Shown here in pieces: positions 1-5,462 of a stretch of DNA of 5,462 bases. The notes under the pieces are model-generated. The model saw nothing but the letters and a program-made list of their open reading frames with translations. It searched no databases and was not told the origin of the DNA. Source of the stretch: Elusimicrobiota bacterium (GTDB lineage: Bacteria; CG03; SLGR01; PWQF01); assembly GCA_003558145.1 (NCBI GenBank), contig PWMP01000021.1:1-5462 (forward strand), in the 5' to 3' direction. Within the stretch, counting starts at the first letter, position 1; each line of letters starts with the position of its first letter. The position numbers and the translations under genes are program-made.

Positions 1-2034
1 GCCGGTTAATCCTTCTATTCTCCTTATTCCTGCAGCAATGCCTTTTTCGGTAATTATTTTAAAAAGTCCTATTTCCCCCGTATTGTTTACATGGGTTCCG
101 CCGCAAAGCTCCATACTTATCATATCGGAATCGGACTTTTTTATTATGATTGCCCTCACTTTTGACCCGTATTTTTCCTGAAAAAAGGCAAGGGCCCCCA
201 TTTTTTCGGCGTCTTTTTTAGACATTTCTTCGGGTTTTACAGGATAATTCTCCATTATTATGGAGTTAACCCTTTTTTCTACTTTGTTTTTTTCATCTGC
301 CGTAAGCTCGCTGTTATAGGTAAAATCAAACCTGAAACCCTCCGGCCTGACCATTGAACCGTCCTGCTTTACGGTATCGCCTAAGACTTCTCTTAAGGCT
401 GCCTGAAGAAGATGCGTTGTTGTATGGTTCCTCTGGGTAGATTTGCGTTTGTTCTCGTCAACGTATATTTGCACTTTTTCACCCTCTTTGATCCGGCCTT
501 CAAATTCTCCCAAGTGAACCGTCACACCGGAACTTATGACCGTATCGGCAACCGTAAAACAGCCGTTTTTACCCCGTATACAGCCTGTGTCTCCTTCCTG
601 TCCGCCGGCGGCAGCATACATAGGAGTTCTGTCTGTAACAAGGGCTTTACTCCCATCTAGAACTTTTATAACAGTTGCTTCACCGCAATACTCGTTATAG
701 CCCGTAAATTCGGTAGCTTTAAAACCTTTAAGCTCTTTAACGTAGGGAAGATTATTGTCCGAATTTTTCCACGATGATTTTTGGGCGCTTTCCTGAAGCA
801 TTTTATCAAAGCCTTTACTGTTCATTTTAAGGCCCCTTTCCTCAAGTATATTTTCGGTTATATCAGGAGGAAGCCCGTATGTGTCATAAAGCATAAAAAC
901 ATCCTTGCCTGAAAGAATCTTTTCGCCCGAAGCAACAAGTTTTCTTATATATTCCTGGAGTTTTGAAGAAGCCCTGTCAAGAGTTTGCAGAAAATTTTCC
1001 TCTTCTGACTTCAATACCGAAGCTATATGGTTGGCCCTGTCATTGAGCTCTTTATAATAAGAGCCCATGATGTCCGCTACAAGTGAGGAATATTCCCACA
1101 GCATGGGCTTTTTCCAGCCCGACTTTCGCCCCTCCCTGGAAGCTCTTCTGATAAGTTTTCTTAGAACATAGCCGCGCCCTTCGTTAGAAGGTTTAACGCC
1201 GTCTGCTATAAGAAAAGATGCAGCGCGCGCATGATCAGCAATGATTCTGGCAGATTTTTCCGGACAACCTGGCGAATCTTCAAAAGCCTTATCTACAAGA
1301 GGTTTCAGCATTTCTGTCTGAAAGACATTTTCCAGTCCATTCACAACCTGATTTAATCTTTCCAGACCCATTCCCGTATCTATGTTTTTCCGGGGCAGAG
1401 GGTTAAGTTTCCCGTCCTGTTTTCTGTCATGCTGAGTAAAAACCAGGTTCCATACCTCCAAATACCTGTCACAGTCGCAGCCGGGACTGCAGCCGGCGCG
1501 GATGCAACCGAAAGTTTCACCGCTATCGTAAAGTATTTCGGAACACGGCCCGCAGGGACCGGTTTCACCCATATTCCAGAAATTGTCTTTTTCTCCCAGC
1601 CGGACTATCTTTTCCCCGGGCAAATACTGTTTCCATATTTCAAAAGCTTCGTCATCATCCTTATAAACTGTAGCGTAGAGCCTTTCGGGATCAATTCCCA
1701 TTTCTTCGGTCAGAAACTCCCATCCAAGTTTTATCGCTTCCTTTTTGAAATAATCCCCGAATGAAAAATTACCGTACATTTCAAAAAACGTAAGGTGCCG
1801 CGCCGTTTGGCCCACTTCTTCTATATCAGATGTCCTTAAGCATTTTTGTATTGAAGCCGCACGTTCAACACTGCCCGCGGAAGAAAGGAATTCATTTTTG
1901 AACTGAACCATCCCGGCTGTAGTGAAAAGAATACTGGGGTCACCGACCGGCACTAAAGGAATGGAATCGCGCCATTCATGTCCGGAGGATATAAAATATT
2001 CTTTAAATTTTTTTCTTATTTCACTGTCTTTCAT
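1..2034 (-). CDS. alaS: Alanyl-tRNA synthetase AlaS, 3' end beyond the window
   Basis: Cytoplasmic class II aminoacyl-tRNA synthetase that charges tRNA-Ala with alanine and hydrolyses mischarged Ser- and Gly-tRNA-Ala. I translated the whole frame by hand: 678 codons are open without stop or frameshift up to the window edge. Visible parts: class II core with the motif 2 region RHLTFFEMYGNFSFGDYF (79-96), GPCGPCSEI (159-167), and motif 3 DTGMGLERL (219-227); tRNA-recognition helices with GRGYVLRKLIRRA (286-298); an editing domain with AAAGGQEGDTG (474-484), the zinc ligand pair H537/H541 (HTTTH) and C644/H648 (CGGTH), then GIRRIEGLTG (669-678). A cysteine-rich loop (C177, C182, C186, C188) lies between the active-site strands. 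The E. coli enzyme is about 875 residues, so the C-terminal C-Ala (DHHA1) domain would lie beyond base 1 if present. The ATG directly follows the recX stop (TAAATG), with AGGA nine bases upstream (2044-2047) inside recX, so translation is probably coupled. Identification is certain; total length is unknown. Confidence 0.97.
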   Translation of the reverse strand, partial: MKDSEIRKKFKEYFISSGHEWRDSIPLVPVGDPSILFTTAGMVQFKNEFLSSAGSVERAASIQKCLRTSDIEEVGQTARHLTFFEMYGNFSFGDYFKKEAIKLGWEFLTEEMGIDPERLYATVYKDDDEAFEIWKQYLPGEKIVRLGEKDNFWNMGETGPCGPCSEILYDSGETFGCIRAGCSPGCDCDRYLEVWNLVFTQHDRKQDGKLNPLPRKNIDTGMGLERLNQVVNGLENVFQTEMLKPLVDKAFEDSPGCPEKSARIIADHARAASFLIADGVKPSNEGRGYVLRKLIRRASREGRKSGWKKPMLWEYSSLVADIMGSYYKELNDRANHIASVLKSEEENFLQTLDRASSKLQEYIRKLVASGEKILSGKDVFMLYDTYGLPPDITENILEERGLKMNSKGFDKMLQESAQKSSWKNSDNNLPYVKELKGFKATEFTGYNEYCGEATVIKVLDGSKALVTDRTPMYAAAGGQEGDTGCIRGKNGCFTVADTVISSGVTVHLGEFEGRIKEGEKVQIYVDENKRKSTQRNHTTTHLLQAALREVLGDTVKQDGSMVRPEGFRFDFTYNSELTADEKNKVEKRVNSIIMENYPVKPEEMSKKDAEKMGALAFFQEKYGSKVRAIIIKKSDSDMISMELCGGTHVNNTGEIGLFKIITEKGIAAGIRRIEGLTG

Positions 2035-2685
2035 TTAAAAATTTCCTGTTTCATTATCCATCAAAGAAATTTTTTCAACTTCTTTTATAGTATCAAAATC
2101 AAAACCTCTTCTTGACAGCAAAGACCGTAGACGCCGCCGGGCCTTAGTTTTGTCAAGACTGCGGTAGTTTTCAAGCATTCCTTCGCAGGCCATAAGAGCA
2201 AGAGAGACTCTGTCCGGTGGCGAATCTTGGTTTACCTTTTCAAGAGCTTCTTCAATTATATGATTTGCCACCCCTTTTTCCCTTAGCTCGTTTTTTATAG
2301 CAAACTCACCTTTAGGGCGGCTTCTCCTTCGGCTACGGATCCAGCTGGCTGCAAAATCCATATCGTCTACTTCTCCGCATTTTTCAAGTTCATTCAGAAC
2401 TTTTTGCGAAATAGAGCCGGAATATCCCTTTTTTTTCAGCCTTGCGGAAAGTTCTTTAATCGATCTTTTCCTGTAGGAAATAAGAAACCTGCCGTAATCC
2501 AGAGCCCTGGAAAACTTATGTCGCTGTTTAAAGTTTTCTACAGCAGCAGCACTAATTTTGAGGCCCTTTTGAATATTATTTTCCTCCACGGCAGCGCCAT
2601 CTATATCAAAAGCAAATTTGCCGTCAATATATACGCGGCAGCGGTTTTTTTTTCTCTTATGCGGTTTTACTGCGGTAATTTCCAT
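2035..2685 (-). CDS. recX: RecX family regulatory protein (RecA modulator)
   Basis: RecX proteins bind RecA-DNA filaments in the cytoplasm and usually inhibit or tune RecA recombinase and coprotease activity. This 216-residue protein has the family layout: an N-terminal strand region with VYIDGKFAFDI (18-28), then three tandem three-helix modules. Diagnostic stretches are FLISYRKRSIKELSARLKKKGY (67-88, module 1), LNELEKCGEVDDMDFAASWI (97-116, into module 2), KGEFAIKNELREKGV (125-139, module 2) and RRRLRSLLSRRGFDFDTIKEV (183-203, module 3). Basic patches RSRRRSRPK (117-125) and 181-193 suit contact with the RecA-DNA filament. Length is within the range of RecX proteins carrying the extra N-terminal segment. 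The ATG overlaps the end of the Mut7-C gene by 19 bases and has an AGGGA ribosome site 4 bases upstream (2690-2694); its TAA abuts the alaS ATG. No recA is visible nearby. Codons 11-14 contain an A9 run. The family call is firm; effect on RecA is inferred from the family. Confidence 0.93.
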   Translation of the reverse strand: MEITAVKPHKRKKNRCRVYIDGKFAFDIDGAAVEENNIQKGLKISAAAVENFKQRHKFSRALDYGRFLISYRKRSIKELSARLKKKGYSGSISQKVLNELEKCGEVDDMDFAASWIRSRRRSRPKGEFAIKNELREKGVANHIIEEALEKVNQDSPPDRVSLALMACEGMLENYRSLDKTKARRRLRSLLSRRGFDFDTIKEVEKISLMDNETGNF

Positions 2686-3149
2686 TTAATCCCTGCTTTC
2701 AATAGAACCTTTTCCATCAGGTTTTTATGTGTCCCCATCCAGTATATCTTTCCGCAGCCGGAACATGAGGAAAAAGCATTATGGTTTTCAAAAACATATC
2801 CAGGAACCTTTTTTCTGATCTTTTCTTTTTTTACGGGCTCCGTAATTAAATTGCACTCACTGCAGCGACTGAATATTCTATCCGGATTTATTTCTAATTC
2901 AAATTCTTTCAAAACTTCCTTTAACTGATGCAGGTAGTTATCGCTTTTCACCCTGAACAGAGCCAGGGCTTTTCGGCTGCTTAAAGAAGCATCCCGCGTA
3001 ATGACTGCTCTCTTTTCCTTCAAAGAACGGTAAATTATTCCTTCTCTCTCTTTATCCTTATAGTAGGCGGCGTCAAACCCCAGTATTCTAAGCCACCTGG
3101 CAAGACGTCCCAACATAAAATCAACCAGAAATTTTTTTTCCTTCTCCAC
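2667..3149 (-). CDS. Mut7-C family PIN-like putative RNase with zinc ribbon
   Basis: This 160-residue cytoplasmic protein matches the Mut7-C domain (Pfam PF01927), a PIN-like nuclease fold first noted at the C-terminus of the animal Mut7 exonuclease. Visible hallmarks: FLVD with a likely metal-binding D10, the signature MLGRLARWLRILGFD (12-26), VITRD (49-53) with acidic D53, and a C-terminal zinc ribbon formed by C96/C99 (RCSECN) and C129/C132 (CSGCGKIYW), ending YWMGTH (136-141). The substrate is unknown; RNA cleavage is inferred from fold assignment. It lacks the N-terminal ubiquitin-like domain that some family members carry, so it is the stand-alone form. The GTG at 3149 is the first possible start, because an in-frame TAA lies 9 bases upstream, and it keeps the FLVD strand and D10; starting at the ATG of residue 12 would lose D10. 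No Shine-Dalgarno precedes the GTG, but AGAAGGA lies just inside the gene (3139-3145), 10 bases before a CTG at codon 8, so the start is uncertain. It heads the mut7-C/recX/alaS unit. Confidence 0.9.
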   Translation of the reverse strand: MEKEKKFLVDFMLGRLARWLRILGFDAAYYKDKEREGIIYRSLKEKRAVITRDASLSSRKALALFRVKSDNYLHQLKEVLKEFELEINPDRIFSRCSECNLITEPVKKEKIRKKVPGYVFENHNAFSSCSGCGKIYWMGTHKNLMEKVLLKAGIKWKLPQ

Positions 3150-3160
3150 TGAAAAATTTT

Positions 3161-3189
3161 ATTATATCACTGCAGGCCTTTAAAATCAA
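3161..3189 (-). promoter_or_regulatory. Sigma-70-type promoter with extended -10
   Basis: On the minus strand, TTGATT (3189-3184) is separated by exactly 17 bases from a perfect TATAAT (3166-3161), which is preceded by TG plus one base (the extended -10 element). This lies in the 43-base gap between the TAG of the HEAT-repeat gene and the GTG of the Mut7-C gene and is oriented to drive mut7-C, recX and alaS. Initiation 5-9 bases after the -10 would fall only 2-6 bases before the GTG at 3149. No E. coli-type (CTGT-N8-ACAG) or GAAC-N4-GTTC LexA box is seen in the gap, so SOS control is not evident. The call rests on pattern alone. Confidence 0.75.
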
Positions 3190-3192
3190 ATT

Positions 3193-4518
3193 CTAAGTTT
3201 CCTCTTTTTTTACACTTTCGGAACCGTCTTTTTCCTGCATTATTTTTTCAAATGAGAGCCGGGCCCTGTTTTTAACCTGCGTATCGGTGTCGTCAAGAAG
3301 TTTTTCTAGAATTGCGGTTGTTGCAGAACTTCCTACCTCTCCCATAGCCCAGGCAGCTGAGAGCCTCATCCATTTGTCACTGTTTTCTGCCATTTCTTTA
3401 AGGACGGCAGCGGACTTTTCGGGGTCATACCTGTGATACGCAACGGCGGCGTTAGCCCTGGTCCTGTTGTCTTCATCAGTTAAAAAAGGCCTCAGCATTT
3501 CGGGTGCCTTGGGACTGCCGGAAAATATTTCCGCTATAACTTCAACGCTATCGGCCCGGCCTCTTACCCTGGGGTCAATGCCGGTAACGGCTTTTCTGCC
3601 TCCCGGAGAATCCGGAAGAACTACTTTTGAAGTGCTGCCTCCTTCAGAAAGCTTTTCTATGATTTTTATAATTTTTTCCCAGTTTTCCTCCAGGTGGTCT
3701 GCCCTCTGGTAAGCCCTGCCGTACTCCTCAAGTTTTTTAGCAAGTTTTTCCGTATCCCGGCCGTATGAAGATTTAAGATCTTCCATATCCCGCCGCTCTT
3801 TTATTATATTTTTTACAACTTTTACCGTTTCAGTCTTAAATATGATGTAAAAGAACACGCCTAAAAGGATAAGGGCTGTAATTAAAACCAGAACCGGCCA
3901 GAGAGGAAAAGCTGCTGAAATCTGCTGTTCCTCTGCCAGTTTTGTTTCCAGTTCTGAGCGAGCTGCCATTATTCTCTCTATCTCCTGCTCAAGCTGCCGT
4001 CTTTCTCCCGATTCCCGGTTAAGGCGGCCCTGAAGAGCCTGGAGGCGCCGGTTAAGCTCTTCAATCTGACTCCGGTATTCCGCAACAGCCGTATCATCCG
4101 CTATAGCAGCAGGCTCAACGACGGCCGGGGCTTCAACCGTTTCGTCCGTGGGCTCATAGCCTGCCAGCATTCTTAGTTCTGTAAGATTTAATCTTATGAC
4201 TTCTGAATCAGAATAACGGGACTCGGCAAGGACAAGGTACTCAAGAGCCTCGTCATAACGCCGGGTTTCGCGTACATCCTCAAGTATACGGGAACTTGCG
4301 CGCTCCAGCAGGTCCTTTGCCCTGCTATGCTGAGGATCTATAAGAAGCGCCCCGGCGAGGTTTTCTATTGATACCTCTATGTTCCCTTCAAGGTAGTTTT
4401 GTATGGCGCGTCCCATATAAACATTCGCTTCTTCATCCGCAAATATAAATTCTGCTGATATCAGCAGAATTAAAAATGTCAGAACCGGAAGCTTAAATTT
4501 TTTAATATACAAAGCCAT
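3193..4518 (-). CDS. Membrane protein: signal peptide, TPR, coiled coil, TM, HEAT repeats
   Basis: I do not recognise this 441-residue protein as a named family, but its architecture is clear. Residues 1-27 form a signal peptide (KK near the start, hydrophobic 10-22, probable cleavage after IFA, before DEEA). Residues 32-105 are helical and TPR-like (YMGRAIQNYLEGNIEVSIEN, then LLIDPQHSRAKDLLERA). A Pro/Ala/Glu-rich linker (about 122-146) leads to a charged coiled coil (147-199), one membrane helix (204-227, FPLWPVLVLITALILLGVFF), a basic stop-transfer and second coiled coil (231-290), and C-terminal HEAT-like repeats (about 320-427, including WMRLSAAWAMGEVGSSATTA). Predicted topology puts TPR and the first coil outside the inner membrane and HEAT repeats in the cytoplasm, which suggests a scaffold or signal-relay protein. 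AAAGGA (4526-4531) sits 7 bases before the ATG. It follows the upstream TPR gene by 18 bases, probably in the same operon. No enzymatic motif is seen, so its function is unknown. Confidence 0.88.
   Translation of the reverse strand: MALYIKKFKLPVLTFLILLISAEFIFADEEANVYMGRAIQNYLEGNIEVSIENLAGALLIDPQHSRAKDLLERASSRILEDVRETRRYDEALEYLVLAESRYSDSEVIRLNLTELRMLAGYEPTDETVEAPAVVEPAAIADDTAVAEYRSQIEELNRRLQALQGRLNRESGERRQLEQEIERIMAARSELETKLAEEQQISAAFPLWPVLVLITALILLGVFFYIIFKTETVKVVKNIIKERRDMEDLKSSYGRDTEKLAKKLEEYGRAYQRADHLEENWEKIIKIIEKLSEGGSTSKVVLPDSPGGRKAVTGIDPRVRGRADSVEVIAEIFSGSPKAPEMLRPFLTDEDNRTRANAAVAYHRYDPEKSAAVLKEMAENSDKWMRLSAAWAMGEVGSSATTAILEKLLDDTDTQVKNRARLSFEKIMQEKDGSESVKKEET
4448..4471. repeat. 24-base perfect palindrome inside the HEAT-gene signal-peptide codons
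   Basis: The two 12-base halves are exact reverse complements without a spacer (half-site AATTCTGCTGAT, centre between 4459 and 4460). It covers the last base of codon 16 to the second base of codon 24 of the downstream-reading membrane-protein gene, 48-71 bases after the first base of the start codon. In the message it could fold as a hairpin of about 10 pairs with a four-base AUAU loop; in DNA it could be a dimeric-protein binding site. It has no U-tract on the transcribed strand, so it is not a terminator. The palindrome is seen directly; any function is inference. Confidence 0.85.
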
Positions 4519-4525
4519 ATTAATA

Positions 4526-4531
4526 TCCTTT
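4526..4531 (-). promoter_or_regulatory. Ribosome binding site of the TPR-TM-HEAT gene
   Basis: AAAGGA on the minus strand lies 7 bases before the ATG at 4518, in the 18-base gap after the upstream TPR gene. It is the best-placed Shine-Dalgarno in the window and fixes the start so that the signal peptide is included. Confidence 0.8.
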
Positions 4532-4536
4532 ACATA

Positions 4537-5462
4537 TTACAAACTTATTCCCATTACGTCCATTACTTCCTGGAGACGGTCAAATATCATCAAAACCTCT
4601 TCTTCGGACGGAGATATTTCAAGCGCTCTTATCAGGTGATCTCTTACATCCTCCAGCCTCTGCCGGCGGATGTTTACCCTGGCCATCGAAATATGATAAT
4701 AAAGCCGGGCCTGCTGTTCTTCCGGTTTTACCCTTTGCACTACTTCAAATATAACAGCCGCTCGTTCAAACTGCTCCGCCCGGTAATTACGCATTGCTTT
4801 TTCTATCAAGTTTGTTTCATCTTCCTTTTCCAGAAAATCAATATATATTTCAGGATCTATATCTTCGTAACGCAAAACAGCAAGAGCCTTAAGTTCTTCC
4901 ATTGCTTTGACATTATCACCCGAAATAATCATATCAACAGCCGCTTCTTTTCCCAGTTTGATACTCCTGTCACGATGTCTTTCATCGTATGTTTTTGCTT
5001 CTTCTACGGAAGCCCTTGCTCTCGAGCCGCGGCCGCCGCGGGCATACTCCATAGCCCTTTCATAATGATATTGGGCAGCCTGAATATTAACTTCTTCCTC
5101 AAGGGCTTCGGCGCCCTCCCTTATCTCGGGATTTGAAGAAATAAACCGGGCAATTAACTCTGCGGAACGGGCCCAGTTTTTTTCTTCCTGCAAAACTTCA
5201 ATTCTCTCTGTAAGGATTTTAATATCTTTAATTTCTTCTTCTCCTCTTTCAGCCAATATTCTTTCTCTTATTTGTCTTTTGACTTCATTAGCTTCGGAGG
5301 GATCCGGCCTGGGGCTGCTCAAAAGATTTCGCATTATTATTCCGGCTGCCTCCCGGACCGGATGTTCTTGAAGGAGACGGGAAAATTCTTTTTCAATTTC
5401 TCCTGTAAATTCCCCGTGGTATGAAGCTGCCCTGTCAAGTTCTGCAGCTCCCTTTTCCTGCA
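4537..5462 (-). CDS. Helical TPR-like protein, 5' end beyond the window
   Basis: I cannot assign this protein to a named family. The frame stays open from the TAA at 4537 to the window edge, giving 307 visible codons (frame begins at 5460); the visible 42 codons before the first ATG (5334) hold no ATG, GTG or TTG and encode similar charged helices (EIEKEFSRLLQEHP), so the gene most likely starts outside. The ATG at 5334 has GGAGG 14 bases upstream, too far for a good site. The protein is rich in Glu, Arg and Ala with TPR-like helix pairs, most clearly AAQYHYERAMEYA (128-140) with ASVEEA (150-155), LIEKAMRNYRAEQFERAAVIF (218-238), and YYHISMARVNIRRQRLEDVR (254-273) followed by LIRALEISPSEEE. 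No membrane segment is visible in this part; the N-terminus and localisation are unknown. TPR arrays usually mediate protein-protein contacts. Its close spacing to the membrane TPR/HEAT gene suggests shared function. A G+C-rich patch encodes the unusual ARGGRGSR (140-147). Confidence 0.8.
   Translation of the reverse strand, partial: QEKGAAELDRAASYHGEFTGEIEKEFSRLLQEHPVREAAGIIMRNLLSSPRPDPSEANEVKRQIRERILAERGEEEIKDIKILTERIEVLQEEKNWARSAELIARFISSNPEIREGAEALEEEVNIQAAQYHYERAMEYARGGRGSRARASVEEAKTYDERHRDRSIKLGKEAAVDMIISGDNVKAMEELKALAVLRYEDIDPEIYIDFLEKEDETNLIEKAMRNYRAEQFERAAVIFEVVQRVKPEEQQARLYYHISMARVNIRRQRLEDVRDHLIRALEISPSEEEVLMIFDRLQEVMDVMGISL

Noticed and set aside
412..660. Plus-strand open frame of 82 codons
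   Set aside because: It lies wholly opposite the conserved AlaS editing domain and has no recognisable protein pattern or ribosome site; a shadow frame.
1429..1764. Plus-strand open frame of 111 codons, and a 62-codon minus frame at 1380-1568
   Set aside because: Both overlap the AlaS catalytic core in other frames; the AlaS translation is conserved throughout, so these are by-products.
2404..2928. Plus-strand open frame of 174 codons across recX and the Mut7-C gene
   Set aside because: It runs antisense to two well-supported genes, is rich in Phe and Ser as expected for the complement of Lys/Glu-rich genes, and has no family features.
2667..3149. Mut7-C gene with recX as a toxin-antitoxin pair
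   Set aside because: PIN-like folds occur in VapC toxins and the genes overlap, but the partner is a full RecX protein followed by alaS, not a small DNA-binding antitoxin, and the Mut7-C zinc ribbon is not a VapC feature.
3150..3192. Possible terminator between the HEAT-repeat gene and the Mut7-C gene
   Set aside because: The gap has small palindromes (AGGCCT, CTGCAG) and an AAAATTTTT stretch but no G+C-rich stem followed by a U-tract; the promoter explains it better, and read-through from upstream is likely.
3150..3192. SOS (LexA) operator expected for a recX-containing unit
   Set aside because: I searched the gap by eye for CTGT-N8-ACAG and GAAC-N4-GTTC and found neither; a lineage-specific LexA motif cannot be excluded.
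3467..3712. Plus-strand open frame of 81 codons opposite the HEAT-repeat gene
   Set aside because: Covers the HEAT repeats in antisense; no ribosome site or protein pattern.
4636..5136. Plus-strand open frame of 166 codons opposite the TPR gene
   Set aside because: Antisense to TPR-like helical coding sequence; its aromatic-rich content mirrors Glu/Lys/Arg codons and shows no domain.

Overview
All genes in this window lie on the minus strand, and coding sequence fills nearly all of it. Reading in the direction of transcription (high to low coordinates) there are five genes: a helical TPR-type protein whose 5' end is beyond the window (5462-4537), a signal peptide/TPR/transmembrane/HEAT-repeat protein (4518-3193), a short promoter-bearing gap, a stand-alone Mut7-C family PIN-like putative RNase with a zinc ribbon (3149-2667), the RecA modulator RecX (2685-2035), and alanyl-tRNA synthetase AlaS, whose 3' end is beyond the window (2034-1). 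I find no RNA genes, mobile elements, CRISPR arrays or convincing terminators, and no credible plus-strand gene. No gap exceeds about 45 bases.

The organism is a bacterium of moderate G+C (low to mid forties per cent by eye). A predicted secreted TPR region tied through one membrane helix to cytoplasmic HEAT repeats, next to other TPR-rich proteins, and the recX-alaS pairing would fit a diderm such as a spirochaete. That is a tentative impression from gene style, not a demonstrated assignment.

The genes appear to form two transcription units. The upstream pair (TPR protein and TPR-TM-HEAT protein, 18 bases apart) looks like a membrane-associated scaffold of unknown function. The second unit starts from a near-consensus sigma-70-type promoter (TTGATT, 17-base spacer, extended TGnTATAAT) just after the HEAT gene stop codon. 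It runs mut7-C, recX, alaS with a 19-base overlap and then a TAAATG junction, so these three are very probably co-transcribed and translationally coupled. recX beside alaS recalls the enterobacterial recA-recX-alaS order, but here recA is absent and a putative RNase gene takes the upstream place.

The most notable observations are the spanning scaffold architecture, a 24-base perfect palindrome inside the signal-peptide codons of the HEAT gene, the promoter sitting almost on top of the Mut7-C GTG start (a nearly leaderless message), and the mut7-C/recX/alaS linkage. I see no clearly new defence or mobile system here.
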